Shown: in pieces, positions 52,742 through 60,474 of the stretch
Layout of the letters: each line of letters starts with the position of its first letter
How positions within the stretch are numbered: the stretch's first letter is position 1
Assembly: GCA_900766355.1 (NCBI GenBank)
Contig: CAAFVD010000009.1
Coordinates: forward strand, 62,001-126,000
From: Candidatus Gastranaerophilales bacterium
GTDB lineage: Bacteria > Cyanobacteriota > Vampirovibrionia > Gastranaerophilales > Gastranaerophilaceae
Reading direction: 5' to 3'
Length of the DNA stretch: 64,000 bases
Program-made: the position numbers and the translations under genes
The notes under the pieces: generated by a model
What the model was told of the DNA's origin: nothing
The model's input: only the letters and a program-made list of their open reading frames with translations
Databases searched by the model: none

Positions 52742-54658
52742 ATGGCAAAAAAGGAAGTAAAAACCGATTTTTGGGTTTATGAATTATTAAAAGAAGTATG
52801 TTTAGACAAAAAATTAGAACCACAAGGCAGTTCTATAAAAGAAATTAATGAAGCTCTAAAATCAGCTTCCAAAAAAGGAACTGGAAATGTTGGATTTCCT
52901 GAATTTGTAGGCGTTGTAAAAGATTTTATATTGGTTATAGAAGATAAAGCAGATTTACAAAAACATATAAAATTAGATGATAAAAATTTAATTTGTACCG
53001 AATCTTCATCAATTACGGATTATGCTGTTAATGGTGCTTATTTTTATGGTAAACATTTAATAAACAACACAAATTATAAAAAAGTTATTGCTTTTGGTGT
53101 TTCTGGTAACGAAAAACATCATAAAATTACACCATTATGGATTAACGAAAGAGAATATTGCAAAATTTTACCAGATATTGAATCTTTTTATAATTTCAAT
53201 GAAGATAATATCGAAGAATGGTATATAAAAGAAATTCTAAAAGAAGATACAACATCCGAAAAAGAAACAAAAGAAATTTTAAAATTTGCAAAACAATTAC
53301 ACGAAGATTTAAGAAATTATGGAAATTTACAAGATACACAAAAACCTTTAGTTGTATCAGGAATATTATTAGCATTAAGAGAAATTGAAAAGAAATCTTT
53401 TAATTTAGATGACTTAAATGGTGATAATGTAGAGACTGATGGCGAAAAGATTTTTAATGCAATAGATAAGAATTTAAAACGTTCAAATGTTCAACCATCC
53501 GTAAAAAAAGAAAAATTATTAAATCAATTTTCATTGATTAAAGACACTAAAATTTTAAATGAATTGAACAAAACATTAGGAAAAACTCCACTAAAATATT
53601 ATGCCGAACAAATTAATGATAATATTTTTAAACACCAAAAATTTATGCACACATCAGAAGATTTTTTGGGTCGATTTTATGGCGAATTTATGAGTTATTC
53701 TGGTGGAGATGGACAAAATTTAGGTATAATATTAACTCCAAAACACATTACAGAACTATTTTGTGATTTAGCAGATTTAAAAACGAATGATATTGTTTTT
53801 GACCCTTGTTGTGGTACAGCTGGATTTTTGATTGCAAGCATGCACAATATGATATGCAAAGCGAAAGATGAAAAAACTAAAGATAACATAAGAAAAAATC
53901 AATTACATGGCATCGAATTACAACCATATATGTTTACTATTGCAACTACAAATATGATTTTAAGAGGCGATGGAAAAAGCAATTTGATAGATGAAGATTT
54001 TTTAAGATGTGATGAGAATGAATTACAACTTAAAGGTGCCACTGTAGGTATGATAAATCCACCTTATAGTCAAGGTTCAAAACAAAATCCAACTTTATAT
54101 GAAATTAGTTTTGTTGAGCATTTATTAGATTCAGTAGTTGAAGGAGGTCGAGTGATTGCTATTGTTCCTCAATCATCAATGACAGGCAAAACAAAAGACG
54201 AACAGAATTATAAAGAAAATATTTTAAAACATCATACATTAGAAGGTGTGATAACATTAAGTGGTGATACTTTTTATGGTGTGGGGGTTAATCCTTGTAT
54301 TGTGATATTTACTGCACATAAACCTCATCCAAACGACAAAGAATGTAAATTTATTGATTTTAAAGATGACGGATACAAAGTAGCTCCACATATAGGTTTG
54401 TTAGAAACTGAAACAGCAAAAGATAAAAAACAACATTTGTTAGATGTTTGGTTTGATAGAATAGAAGCTCCAACAAAATTCTGTGTGAAATCAACAATCG
54501 AACCAACTGATGAATGGTTACATGCTTTTTATTATTTTAATGACGAAATACCAACAGAAGAAAATTTTGAAAAAACAATAGCTGATTATTTATCGTTTGA
54601 ATTTTCTATGATTGCTCAAGGCAGAAAATACTTATTTGAGGATTGTGCTGATGAGTAG
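52742..54658 (+). CDS. BcgI-like restriction-modification subunit A (nuclease plus adenine methylase)
   Basis: A 638-residue two-function protein. The N-terminal ~110 residues are a PD-(D/E)xK-type endonuclease candidate with D61, then E67-D-K69 in DFILVIEDKAD. The middle and C-terminal parts are an N6-adenine methylase of the HsdM type: motif I DPCCGTAGF (354-362) and catalytic NPPY (439-442). Architecture and length closely match the A subunit of the type IIB enzyme BcgI, which needs a separate specificity subunit, present next. It is not a type I HsdM alone, because no HsdR is present and the nuclease domain is fused. The downstream gene overlaps it by eight bases. Confidence 0.85.
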   Translation: MAKKEVKTDFWVYELLKEVCLDKKLEPQGSSIKEINEALKSASKKGTGNVGFPEFVGVVKDFILVIEDKADLQKHIKLDDKNLICTESSSITDYAVNGAYFYGKHLINNTNYKKVIAFGVSGNEKHHKITPLWINEREYCKILPDIESFYNFNEDNIEEWYIKEILKEDTTSEKETKEILKFAKQLHEDLRNYGNLQDTQKPLVVSGILLALREIEKKSFNLDDLNGDNVETDGEKIFNAIDKNLKRSNVQPSVKKEKLLNQFSLIKDTKILNELNKTLGKTPLKYYAEQINDNIFKHQKFMHTSEDFLGRFYGEFMSYSGGDGQNLGIILTPKHITELFCDLADLKTNDIVFDPCCGTAGFLIASMHNMICKAKDEKTKDNIRKNQLHGIELQPYMFTIATTNMILRGDGKSNLIDEDFLRCDENELQLKGATVGMINPPYSQGSKQNPTLYEISFVEHLLDSVVEGGRVIAIVPQSSMTGKTKDEQNYKENILKHHTLEGVITLSGDTFYGVGVNPCIVIFTAHKPHPNDKECKFIDFKDDGYKVAPHIGLLETETAKDKKQHLLDVWFDRIEAPTKFCVKSTIEPTDEWLHAFYYFNDEIPTEENFEKTIADYLSFEFSMIAQGRKYLFEDCADE

Positions 54659-55706
54659 AGGTTTAAATGATGTTGAATGGAAAGAGTTTAATATTATTGA
54701 GATATTAGGCAAAGCTCATAATTCAAAAGCATATCATAATAATAATTTAATTCCAGATAAGTACGGTATTCCATATATAACAAGAACCAATTTTAATAAT
54801 GGGTTATATGATACTGTAAAAAATATTAATAATTTAATAATAAATCCATCTAATACAATCACATTAGGAGCTGAAAATGCCACATATTTTACACAACCGT
54901 TTAATTATATAACCGGAAATAAAATGTATTATTATCAATCAAAAGGCTTATCCTTAAATGCATTAAAATTTATAACAATTTGTTTAAATAAATCTTTAGT
55001 TGGTGGTGGATTTGGGTATGGCCTAGGTTTAACAGGTACTCGCTCAGATAAACGTAAATTTATGCTTCCTATAAACTCAAAAGGTGAACCTGATTATGAA
55101 TTTATGGAAGAATATATAAAAGAAAAAGAAACAAAATTAAAACAAGAATATAAAACCTATATTCAAAATCGAGTTGCGCAATTACAAAAGAAAGTTGATA
55201 TTGAAAATAAAGAATGGAAAAATTTTAAATTAAGTAAGATTTTCACATTTGATAAAGGTAATCAAAATAATATGGGAAGTTTGCAAAATGGGAATATCCC
55301 ATTGGTATCAGCCAAAAAAGTAGATAATGGTTACAAAGATTTCGTATCTAAAAATAATAAAAAAATATTTAAGAGTAGTTGTATATCCCTGAACAATGAT
55401 GGTGATGGTGGTGCTGGCATTGCGTATTATCAACCATATAAAATGTTATTAGATTCACACTGTACAGCACTTATTCCCAAATTAACATTAACCAAAGAGA
55501 CTTTAATATTTTTATCAAGAGCAATTACAAAACAAAGAAATAAATTTGGACATGGTTATGCAATAAATAAAGAACGATTAAAGATTTTTCAAATTATGCT
55601 TCCAATAAATTCAAAAAATGAACCAGATTACGAATTTATGCATGATTATATGTTGTATTTAGAGCAAAAGAAAATTTTAGAGTATTTGAAATATATAAAT
55701 GAATAA
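54651..55706 (+). CDS. BcgI-like specificity subunit (HsdS-type)
   Basis: A 351-residue target-recognition protein with two TRD halves separated by helical spacers. The spacers are almost identical: FMLPINSKGEPDYEFMEEY (~136-154) and IMLPINSKNEPDYEFMHDY near the end, followed by helical Glu/Lys stretches. Each half starts with a WKEF or WKNFKL segment. It would set the bipartite DNA target of the neighbouring subunit. The first TRD reads through INNLIINPSNTITLGA, the second contains SLNNDGDGGAGIAYY. ATG overlaps the previous stop (ATGAGTAG), and the next gene overlaps its end by eight bases. Confidence 0.86.
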   Translation: MSRGLNDVEWKEFNIIEILGKAHNSKAYHNNNLIPDKYGIPYITRTNFNNGLYDTVKNINNLIINPSNTITLGAENATYFTQPFNYITGNKMYYYQSKGLSLNALKFITICLNKSLVGGGFGYGLGLTGTRSDKRKFMLPINSKGEPDYEFMEEYIKEKETKLKQEYKTYIQNRVAQLQKKVDIENKEWKNFKLSKIFTFDKGNQNNMGSLQNGNIPLVSAKKVDNGYKDFVSKNNKKIFKSSCISLNNDGDGGAGIAYYQPYKMLLDSHCTALIPKLTLTKETLIFLSRAITKQRNKFGHGYAINKERLKIFQIMLPINSKNEPDYEFMHDYMLYLEQKKILEYLKYINE

Positions 55707-56334
55707 AAGTAAGGATAAAAAATATTTTGTTGATTGGTTAGAAAAAATCTCTGTAAAAATACATTTAATAAAGAGTTCACAAAGTAATTATAAAAGATTT
55801 TTTCAAAAGAATATAGAAGAAAAAATTGAACTTTTCAAATCTAATTATAGTTTTTGGATAAGATATAATTATGAATGTTCTTTAATTTTAGCAATAACAT
55901 CCTTGATAGAATATGGTAGCCATGATGATGATTTGAGTTTTCAAAAGTTTTTAAGATGTTTTTCAGGATATTATGAAACCAATAAACAATTATTAATCAC
56001 TGAACATATGTATGATAAACCCCAATATATAACAGATTTCAATAAACCCAACATTACTGAAACTTTGGACGATAATGAACCTATGGAACTGTTCCGTTTA
56101 GATTTTATAAAAAATAAATTTGATAATTTAAACATAAAAAATGACGAAGACATTTTAAATAATTGTTTTAAAAAATTAAAAACAGTAAGAGATAAACTGT
56201 ATGCTCACTATACAAATTATGAAGAAGATATAAATATTACACATTCTGAAATCGAAAAAATTATAGATACAATTATTTCAGTTTTTGACAACTACTCATT
56301 CATACTAAAAAATACTACATACTACTTTGATTAA
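55699..56334 (+). CDS. HEPN-domain protein (AbiU2-like) in the restriction operon
   Basis: A 211-residue helical protein. The C-terminal region has TVRDKLYAHYTNYEEDI with R164-x5-H170, the HEPN RNase-type signature, and its layout (RDK.YAH) is like AbiU2-type HEPN proteins. HEPN ribonucleases act in abortive infection and toxin-antitoxin systems. No matching antitoxin (nucleotidyltransferase) is adjacent. It overlaps the specificity gene by eight bases, so it is part of the restriction transcript, and could be a second defence layer triggered if restriction fails. That role is inferred. Confidence 0.7.
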   Translation: MNKSKDKKYFVDWLEKISVKIHLIKSSQSNYKRFFQKNIEEKIELFKSNYSFWIRYNYECSLILAITSLIEYGSHDDDLSFQKFLRCFSGYYETNKQLLITEHMYDKPQYITDFNKPNITETLDDNEPMELFRLDFIKNKFDNLNIKNDEDILNNCFKKLKTVRDKLYAHYTNYEEDINITHSEIEKIIDTIISVFDNYSFILKNTTYYFD

Positions 56335-56397
56335 AGCATAAATTTTGGATATTATTTTAAACTGACTTTTTGTAATAAATTTTTCAACCTAATTTTC

Positions 56398-56521
56398 AAA
56401 ATGGACTTTTTATATTCATTTATAGATTTCGCTAAATTTTAGTAGATATGGTAAAATTGGCAAAATTTATTTAAGATTTAGAAAAATTTTTCAATTTCAT
56501 AGTCACCTAAAAGTCCATTTT
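56398..56521. repeat. Inverted repeat after the island genes
   Basis: A perfect 13-bp inverted pair AAAATGGACTTTT/AAAAGTCCATTTT, 98 bases apart, with further imperfect matches outside (TTTAAACTG... and CAGTTTGAAA). AAAAGTCCAT also occurs at 51339-51348, before the first island gene. It may be an element end or a structured 3' region. The rest of the stretch from the HEPN gene to 56650 shows no gene. Confidence 0.5.
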
Positions 56522-57140
56522 CGTCCAGTTTGAAATTATATAATCATTTCACTTCCTACCTGTACAACCTTTTATTCTTAGGCGTTTTTGCCCAATTCAT
56601 CTTTAAAAATCAAATTTCAAAAGTAACTATTAAACCCCATGTCTCTAATACATTATAGTTCGGCGATTACTCGAGAGACAAAAAAAAGAGTTTAAATAAA
56701 TGGTTTTTTATTAATTGATGAGAAAAGACTCACTTTCGGACTTCACTGGCTGATTCCATAACATTTATTCCGACCTCTCGGACTCTGCCGACTGAGAACG
56801 ATTAAGTATCGTTAGAAGGAGAGGGAACCGAAAGCTACAAGAGGACAAAGCCTCGCTTTGGACGATTGGGTTCTCTTTGAGAACCTGCGTTAGGCGAATT
56901 ACCCGATACAAAAAAGAGTTTAAATAAATGGTTTTTTATTAATTAATGAGGAAAGACTCACTTTCGGACTTCACTGGCTGATTCCATAACATTTATTCCG
57001 ACCTCTCGGACTCTGCCGACTGAGAACGATTAAGTATCGTTCGAAGGAGAGGGAGCCGAAAGCTACAAGAGGACAAAGTGATACTTTGGACGATTGGGTT
57101 CTCTTTGAGAACTTGCGTTCGGCGATTACCCGAGATACAA

Positions 57141-57172
57141 AAAAAGAGTTTCTTTAAAAGAAACTCTTTTTT
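57141..57172 (-). terminator. Terminator following the tRNA 3'-half copy
   Basis: Stem AAAAGAGTTTCTT/AAGAAACTCTTTT with flanking A and T runs on both sides; equivalent to the one after the intact tRNA. Confidence 0.7.
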
Positions 57173-57173
57173 A

Positions 57174-57214
57174 ATTTAATAGCTGGGGAGAGACTCGAAC
57201 TCTCGACCTCTCGG
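57174..57214 (-). pseudogene. Truncated tRNA-Met (3' half only)
   Basis: The stretch, with its flanking terminator arm, is part of a 55-bp exact copy (57160-57214 versus 57368-57422) of the 3' half of the neighbouring tRNA-Met: acceptor 3' strand, T arm, variable loop and CCGAG of the anticodon stem. The 5' half is replaced by a perfect 11-bp hairpin (CTGAAAACGAT/ATCGTTTTCAG) and repeat tail. It cannot fold as a tRNA. Confidence 0.75.
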
Positions 57215-57350
57215 ACTCTGCCGACTGAAAACGATTAAGTATCGTTTTCAGGAGAGGGAGACGAACGATACAAGAGGACAAAGTGATACTTTGGACGATT
57301 GGGTTCTCGTGAGAGAACCTGCGTTCGGCGATTACTCGAGAGATAAAAAA

Positions 57351-57377
57351 AAAGAGTTTCATTAAATGAAACTCTTT
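57351..57377 (-). terminator. Terminator of tRNA-Met
   Basis: A 12-13-bp stem AAAGAGTTTCAT/ATGAAACTCTTT followed on the minus strand by nine Ts, eleven bases past the tRNA 3' end. Confidence 0.85.
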
Positions 57378-57387
57378 TTTAATTTAA

Positions 57388-57461
57388 TAGCTGGGGAGAG
57401 ACTCGAACTCTCGACCTCTCGGGTATGAGCCGAACGCTCTAGCCAGCTGAGCTACCCAGCC
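57388..57461 (-). tRNA. tRNA-Met(CAT)
   Basis: Read on the minus strand, a full cloverleaf: acceptor GGCTGGG with CCCAGCT (one G-U pair), D arm GCTC/GAGC, anticodon stem TTCGG/CCGAG with loop CTCATAC (anticodon CAT), variable AGGTC, T arm GAGAG-TTCGAGT-CTCTC, discriminator A. CCA is not encoded. The sequence pattern is that of elongator tRNA-Met; a lysidine-modified tRNA-Ile2 is the only alternative for CAT. Its 3' half is duplicated in the adjacent array. Confidence 0.93.
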
Positions 57462-57483
57462 ATATACTATTAAATTTTTCTTA

Positions 57484-57551
57484 CTGGCTAGAGCGTTCGC
57501 TCTAGGAAATCTTATTGGTTTCGTAAACTCAACCCTGTGAGCTACCCAGCC
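57484..57551. repeat. tRNA-Met 5' fragments upstream of the intact gene
   Basis: GGCTGGGTAGCTCA, the first 14 bases of tRNA-Met, recurs on the minus strand at 57538-57551, but the remainder is unrelated. CTGGCTAGAGCGTTCG, the tRNA D-arm region, recurs on the plus strand at 57484-57499, inverted relative to the gene, inside a TAGAGCG/CGCTCTA palindrome. The rest of the gap to rplL has only an AT-rich spacer and the rplL terminator. Confidence 0.65.
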
Positions 57552-57648
57552 ATTCGAAAAATTGTCTTTCGACAAGAAAAATTATCTCATAAGCATACTT
57601 AAATATCAAGTTATTTTTTAAAATATTATTTTTCTACCCTAACAAAAA

Positions 57649-57680
57649 AAGGAACAGAGCCAAAACTGACCCTGTTCCTT
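57649..57680 (-). terminator. Intrinsic terminator of rplJ-rplL
   Basis: Stem AAGGAACAG/CTGTTCCTT followed on the minus strand by a T-run (TTTTTTTGTTAG), just after the rplL stop. Confidence 0.85.
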
Positions 57681-57711
57681 AAAATCTCAGTAAAATTAAA
57701 TTCAACTAAAA

Positions 57712-58086
57712 CTACTTGATTTCTACAGTAGCTCCAGCTTCTTCTAATTTTTTCTTTAATTCTTCAGCTTCATCTTTTTTGATGTTTTCTTTGATAGCTT
57801 TTGGAGCACCATCAACTAATTCTTTAGCTTCTTTCAAGCCAAGACCAGTGATAGCTCTAACTTCTTTTAATACAGCGATTTTGTTAGCACCAGCTGAAGC
57901 TAATACTAATGTAACTTCTGCATCAGCAGCATCTTCAGCAGCACCTGCAGCAGCTGGAGCAGCAGCAGCTACAGCAACTGGAGCAGCAGCTGAAACGCCA
58001 AATTTTTCTTCCATAGCTTTTACTAATTCTGAAGCTTCTAATAAAGTTAATTTTTCAATTGATTCTAAAATAGATTCTACACTCAT
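57712..58086 (-). CDS. rplL: Ribosomal protein L7/L12
   Basis: A 124-residue stalk protein. The N-terminal dimerisation helices (SVESILESIEKLTLLEASEL) are followed by the Ala-rich hinge (~35-52) and a C-terminal domain with KIAVLKEVRAITGLGLKEAK and LVDGAPKAIKENI that contacts elongation factors. GAGAA upstream supports the start. It follows rplJ by ~70 bases and ends with a strong terminator. Confidence 0.97.
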   Translation of the reverse strand: MSVESILESIEKLTLLEASELVKAMEEKFGVSAAAPVAVAAAAPAAAGAAEDAADAEVTLVLASAGANKIAVLKEVRAITGLGLKEAKELVDGAPKAIKENIKKDEAEELKKKLEEAGATVEIK

Positions 58087-58158
58087 GGTTTTCTCCTTTT
58101 TATTATTTTAATTTGTGTAATATACGTTTTGTTCTGAATTTAATCAGATGCGTAAATC

Positions 58159-58680
58159 TTACGCAGATTTTTGATCTCTAACAGCAGCCATAGCTCTTGT
58201 TAATGAAGACATAACCGCATTGATAGAGTTTGCGATACCAGATGCAGGTGAATTGATACAACCAAGCATTTTTGCGTAAATTTCTTGTTTTGATGGTAAT
58301 GTAGCCAAAGCTTTTGCTTCTGAAGCTGATAATAATTTACCGTCCATAGCAGCAGCTAGGATTTCACCTTTTTTGGTTTCTTTAATGAATTTTGCTAATG
58401 CTTTTGCTGGTGCAACTTGGTCATCAAAACCAAATGCGATTGCAACAGGACCTGTCAAAGAATCAGCTAATACTTCATATTCTGTTCCTTTAACGGCAAT
58501 TTTTGCTAAAGTATTTTTAGTTACCATATAATCGCCGTCTTCTTTTTGAATTGAGCGTCTTAGTTTGGTAATTTCTTCTACTGATAAACCTTTGTAATCA
58601 GTAACGATAGCAACTTTTGCCTTTTCAATTTTCTCTTTCATTTGAGAAATTTTTTCTGATTTAAAGGCTTTTGTTGACAT
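58159..58680 (-). CDS. rplJ: Ribosomal protein L10
   Basis: A 173-residue L10 that anchors L7/L12 dimers to 23S rRNA. The N-terminal domain has VAIVTDYKGLSVEEITKLRR and YMVTKNTLAKIA, and a C-terminal Ala-rich helix binds L12. AAGGAG before the ATG. A structured L10 leader lies upstream. rplK and rplA, which commonly precede rplJ, are not next to it here: an SLH protein gene diverges instead. Confidence 0.97.
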   Translation of the reverse strand: MSTKAFKSEKISQMKEKIEKAKVAIVTDYKGLSVEEITKLRRSIQKEDGDYMVTKNTLAKIAVKGTEYEVLADSLTGPVAIAFGFDDQVAPAKALAKFIKETKKGEILAAAMDGKLLSASEAKALATLPSKQEIYAKMLGCINSPASGIANSINAVMSSLTRAMAAVRDQKSA

Positions 58681-58810
58681 TTTTTGCTCCTTTGTTTTAT
58701 TTTTGCGGATTAATAATCCGTTTCGACCTTTTGTTTACATAGTAAAAAGACTTTGCGTCAATTACTTTACCGCAAAATCTTACACATTTTAAAACTATTT
58801 TGATATTTCG

Positions 58811-58931
58811 ACTGTGTAACCTAGGTTAGTCGGTTCTTCCTTTTATAATGCGATGAGCTAGAAACTTTGTTTCTTTTACATCGAGGATTTTCACCTTGAA
58901 ACTCTATCAGCATAACTAACTGTCTGCGGTT
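58811..58931 (-). ncRNA. Ribosomal protein L10 leader
   Basis: On the minus strand ACCGCAGACAGTTAG and GACTAACCTAGGTTACACAG frame a ~120-base structured leader. The AGACAG element and the closing TTAG/CTAA pairing match the L10-binding leader seen before rplJ in many bacteria. The L10-L12 complex binds it and represses the operon. It ends ~130 bases before the rplJ start; that spacer is AT-rich. Confidence 0.65.
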
Positions 58932-58940
58932 TGTGTTTTT

Positions 58941-58968
58941 ATATTATCAAATAAAGATTATAAATCAA
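58941..58968 (-). promoter_or_regulatory. Promoter of rplJ-rplL
   Basis: TTGATT and TAATAT on the minus strand with 16-base spacing. Predicted transcription start is only a few bases before the L10 leader core, which is consistent. Confidence 0.55.
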
Positions 58969-58986
58969 GCACTTTTTAACAATTTC

Positions 58987-59015
58987 TTGAAAAAAATTAA
59001 CATGTGGGCTATACT
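58987..59015 (+). promoter_or_regulatory. Promoter of the SLH-domain protein gene
   Basis: TTGAAA and TATACT with exactly 17 bases between, ending 35 bases before the ATG. This is one of the best sigma-70-like matches in the window and is divergent from the rplJ promoter. Confidence 0.7.
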
Positions 59016-59050
59016 TTCCTTACAGATGGAATAAATAAAGGATTTAGAAT

Positions 59051-60373
59051 ATGAAAAAAAGATTAGCAACTTTATTATTACTTAGTTTATTAAGCATAAC
59101 TCCAGCTCTAGCAGAAGGAGAACAAGCTAAACAAACTGCTGAACCTGTAGCACCACAACAAACTCAAGTGGTACAACCTGTAGAAGTATCTCAGCCTACA
59201 GAAATAGGTGCGACAAAAGATACACCAGAACAAACAAAAGTTACAATAAAAGATATCTCATCAGATTATTGGGCAAAAATGCCTATCGAGAATGTTGTTT
59301 CTAAAGGTATAATGAAACTAGATGAAGCTGGCAATTTTAATCCTGAAAAAAATCTTACAAGAATAGAATTTGTTCAAGCTCTTTTAAAGATTTTATCTAA
59401 CGATAACCTAGATGTAAAAATCTCTAATATTTTTACAGACGTTAAAGAATCAGATGCATATTATGCAGATGTTTTGCGTTCTGAACAACTTGGACTTGTG
59501 TATGGATATCCTGACAACACTTTCCTACCAAACAACACAATGCTAAGAAGTGAAACTACATCTATCATAAGCCATATTACAAAAGATAAATTTGTAGATT
59601 GTTCTATTTTAGACCCATACACAGATAAAAATGAAATTCCTGAATGGGCAAAAATACCTTATGCAAAATCTATCAACTATGGTATTTTCGTAAACCACCC
59701 TGACGAAAACAAACTTGAACCAAATAGAAACATAACAAGAGCAGAAACTGCAGTTCTTTTATCACGTTTGAATGATAAACTTTCATTGGTTAAACCAAAA
59801 TTTGTTATCCCTTCAGAAAAAATGCTTTCTGTTGAACACCTAAATTTGGTAAGAAGAACACCTTGTTCTAAAATCCAAATTACAAACTGGAGAAAAATCA
59901 TTTTAGAAGGCAACGTAGTTCCTGTAAAATATGAATCTAAGTTTGCATCAAAAACTGCATCTGAAGGTGATAAAGTAAACTTTGTTCTTCCACAAGGCTT
60001 ATATACAGATGAAGGAACAATGTTATTACCTGCAGGAACAAAACTAACTTCAGAAGTTTCTATTGTTGAAGCTCCAAATAGTTTCAATAGACGCGCAAAA
60101 GTTTATGTAAACTATAAACAATTTGTTCTACCTGATGGAACAGCTTATGATGTGCAAGCAAAAACATACACAAGAGATAACGCATTAAAAGAAACTCTAT
60201 GGCTTGCAATACCAAAAGCTCTTACTGGTGTTGGAGCAGTAACTCCAGGGCTAAACTATAGAGCCAAAGAGGGTGAAAAAATAAAAGTTATTATGTTAGA
60301 TGATGCATTCCTAACAAATCCAGAAAGAATGCAACAACAAGAACAACAAAAACAACAAGAAACAGGGCTGTAA
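59051..60373 (+). CDS. S-layer homology (SLH) domain envelope protein
   Basis: A 440-residue exported protein. A signal peptide (MKKRLATLLLLSLLSITPALA) is followed by a Gln/Pro/Thr-rich stretch. Three SLH-like domains follow (~68-125, ~135-180, ~188-245), visible as DISSDYWAKMPIENVVSKGI, FTDVKESDAYYADVLRSEQL and WAKIPYAKSINYGIF, with the final RAETAVLLSRL. The C-terminal ~170 residues are beta-rich (LPQGLYTDEGTMLLPAGTKL), and a Gln-rich tail closes the protein. SLH domains anchor proteins to cell-wall polymers or occur in outer membrane proteins of cyanobacteria-like bacteria. The domain order suggests linking the outer membrane or surface to the wall. It has its own promoter and terminator. 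Confidence 0.86.
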   Translation: MKKRLATLLLLSLLSITPALAEGEQAKQTAEPVAPQQTQVVQPVEVSQPTEIGATKDTPEQTKVTIKDISSDYWAKMPIENVVSKGIMKLDEAGNFNPEKNLTRIEFVQALLKILSNDNLDVKISNIFTDVKESDAYYADVLRSEQLGLVYGYPDNTFLPNNTMLRSETTSIISHITKDKFVDCSILDPYTDKNEIPEWAKIPYAKSINYGIFVNHPDENKLEPNRNITRAETAVLLSRLNDKLSLVKPKFVIPSEKMLSVEHLNLVRRTPCSKIQITNWRKIILEGNVVPVKYESKFASKTASEGDKVNFVLPQGLYTDEGTMLLPAGTKLTSEVSIVEAPNSFNRRAKVYVNYKQFVLPDGTAYDVQAKTYTRDNALKETLWLAIPKALTGVGAVTPGLNYRAKEGEKIKVIMLDDAFLTNPERMQQQEQQKQQETGL

Positions 60374-60389
60374 TCAGCCCTTTTCTTTT
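60365..60389 (+). terminator. Intrinsic terminator overlapping the SLH gene stop
   Basis: GGGCTG-TAAT-CAGCCC followed by TTTTCTTTT. The TAA stop codon lies in the loop, so the terminator overlaps the coding end. Confidence 0.8.
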
Positions 60390-60474
60390 GGGTAAAATAA
60401 TCAACCAACACAAACCTTAGTTGACAAGTTAGCTAATATATTATATCTTTCTGTTATCAGAAATGGAGTTATAA

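Larger units (their letters stand above)
56680..57343. repeat. Tandem array of ~208-230-bp tRNA-Met-derived units
   Basis: Three consecutive units, aligned by their AAAAAGAGTTT start (GAGTTT at 56688, 56916 and 57146; next at 57354 leads into the intact tRNA-Met). Units 1 and 2 are nearly identical for over 200 bases. All share CGACCTCTCGGACTCTGCCG, a hairpin around CGATTAAGTATCG and the 58-base tail with CAAAG/CTTTG and GTTCTC/GAGAAC hairpins. A tail-only copy precedes unit 1 (56659-56679). CGACCTCTCGG is the tRNA-Met anticodon/T-arm complement; TTCGGCGATTACCCGAG-like tails resemble its anticodon arm in the opposite orientation. Loop bases differ between copies while stems are kept. No protein reading is supported. 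Confidence 0.75.

Noticed and set aside
51430..56334. Type I restriction system (HsdRMS)
   Set aside because: No HsdR translocase exists; the methylase carries a fused nuclease domain and lengths fit a BcgI-like type IIB enzyme.
57104..57135. A second tRNA on the plus strand
   Set aside because: The tail resembles an anticodon arm (TTCGG...CCGAG), but the loop lacks U33 and no D arm, T arm or acceptor can be built.
56680..57343. CRISPR array
   Set aside because: Repeated units are over 200 bases with no short repeat-spacer pattern, and no cas genes are present.
57171..57575. Two ~63-codon open frames on the minus strand
   Set aside because: They run through the tRNA-Met gene, its 3'-half copy and the terminators; translation would be of tRNA sequence.
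57716..58111. 131-codon open frame opposite rplL
   Set aside because: Antisense to rplL; its Ala/Ser-rich content only mirrors the L12 hinge codons.
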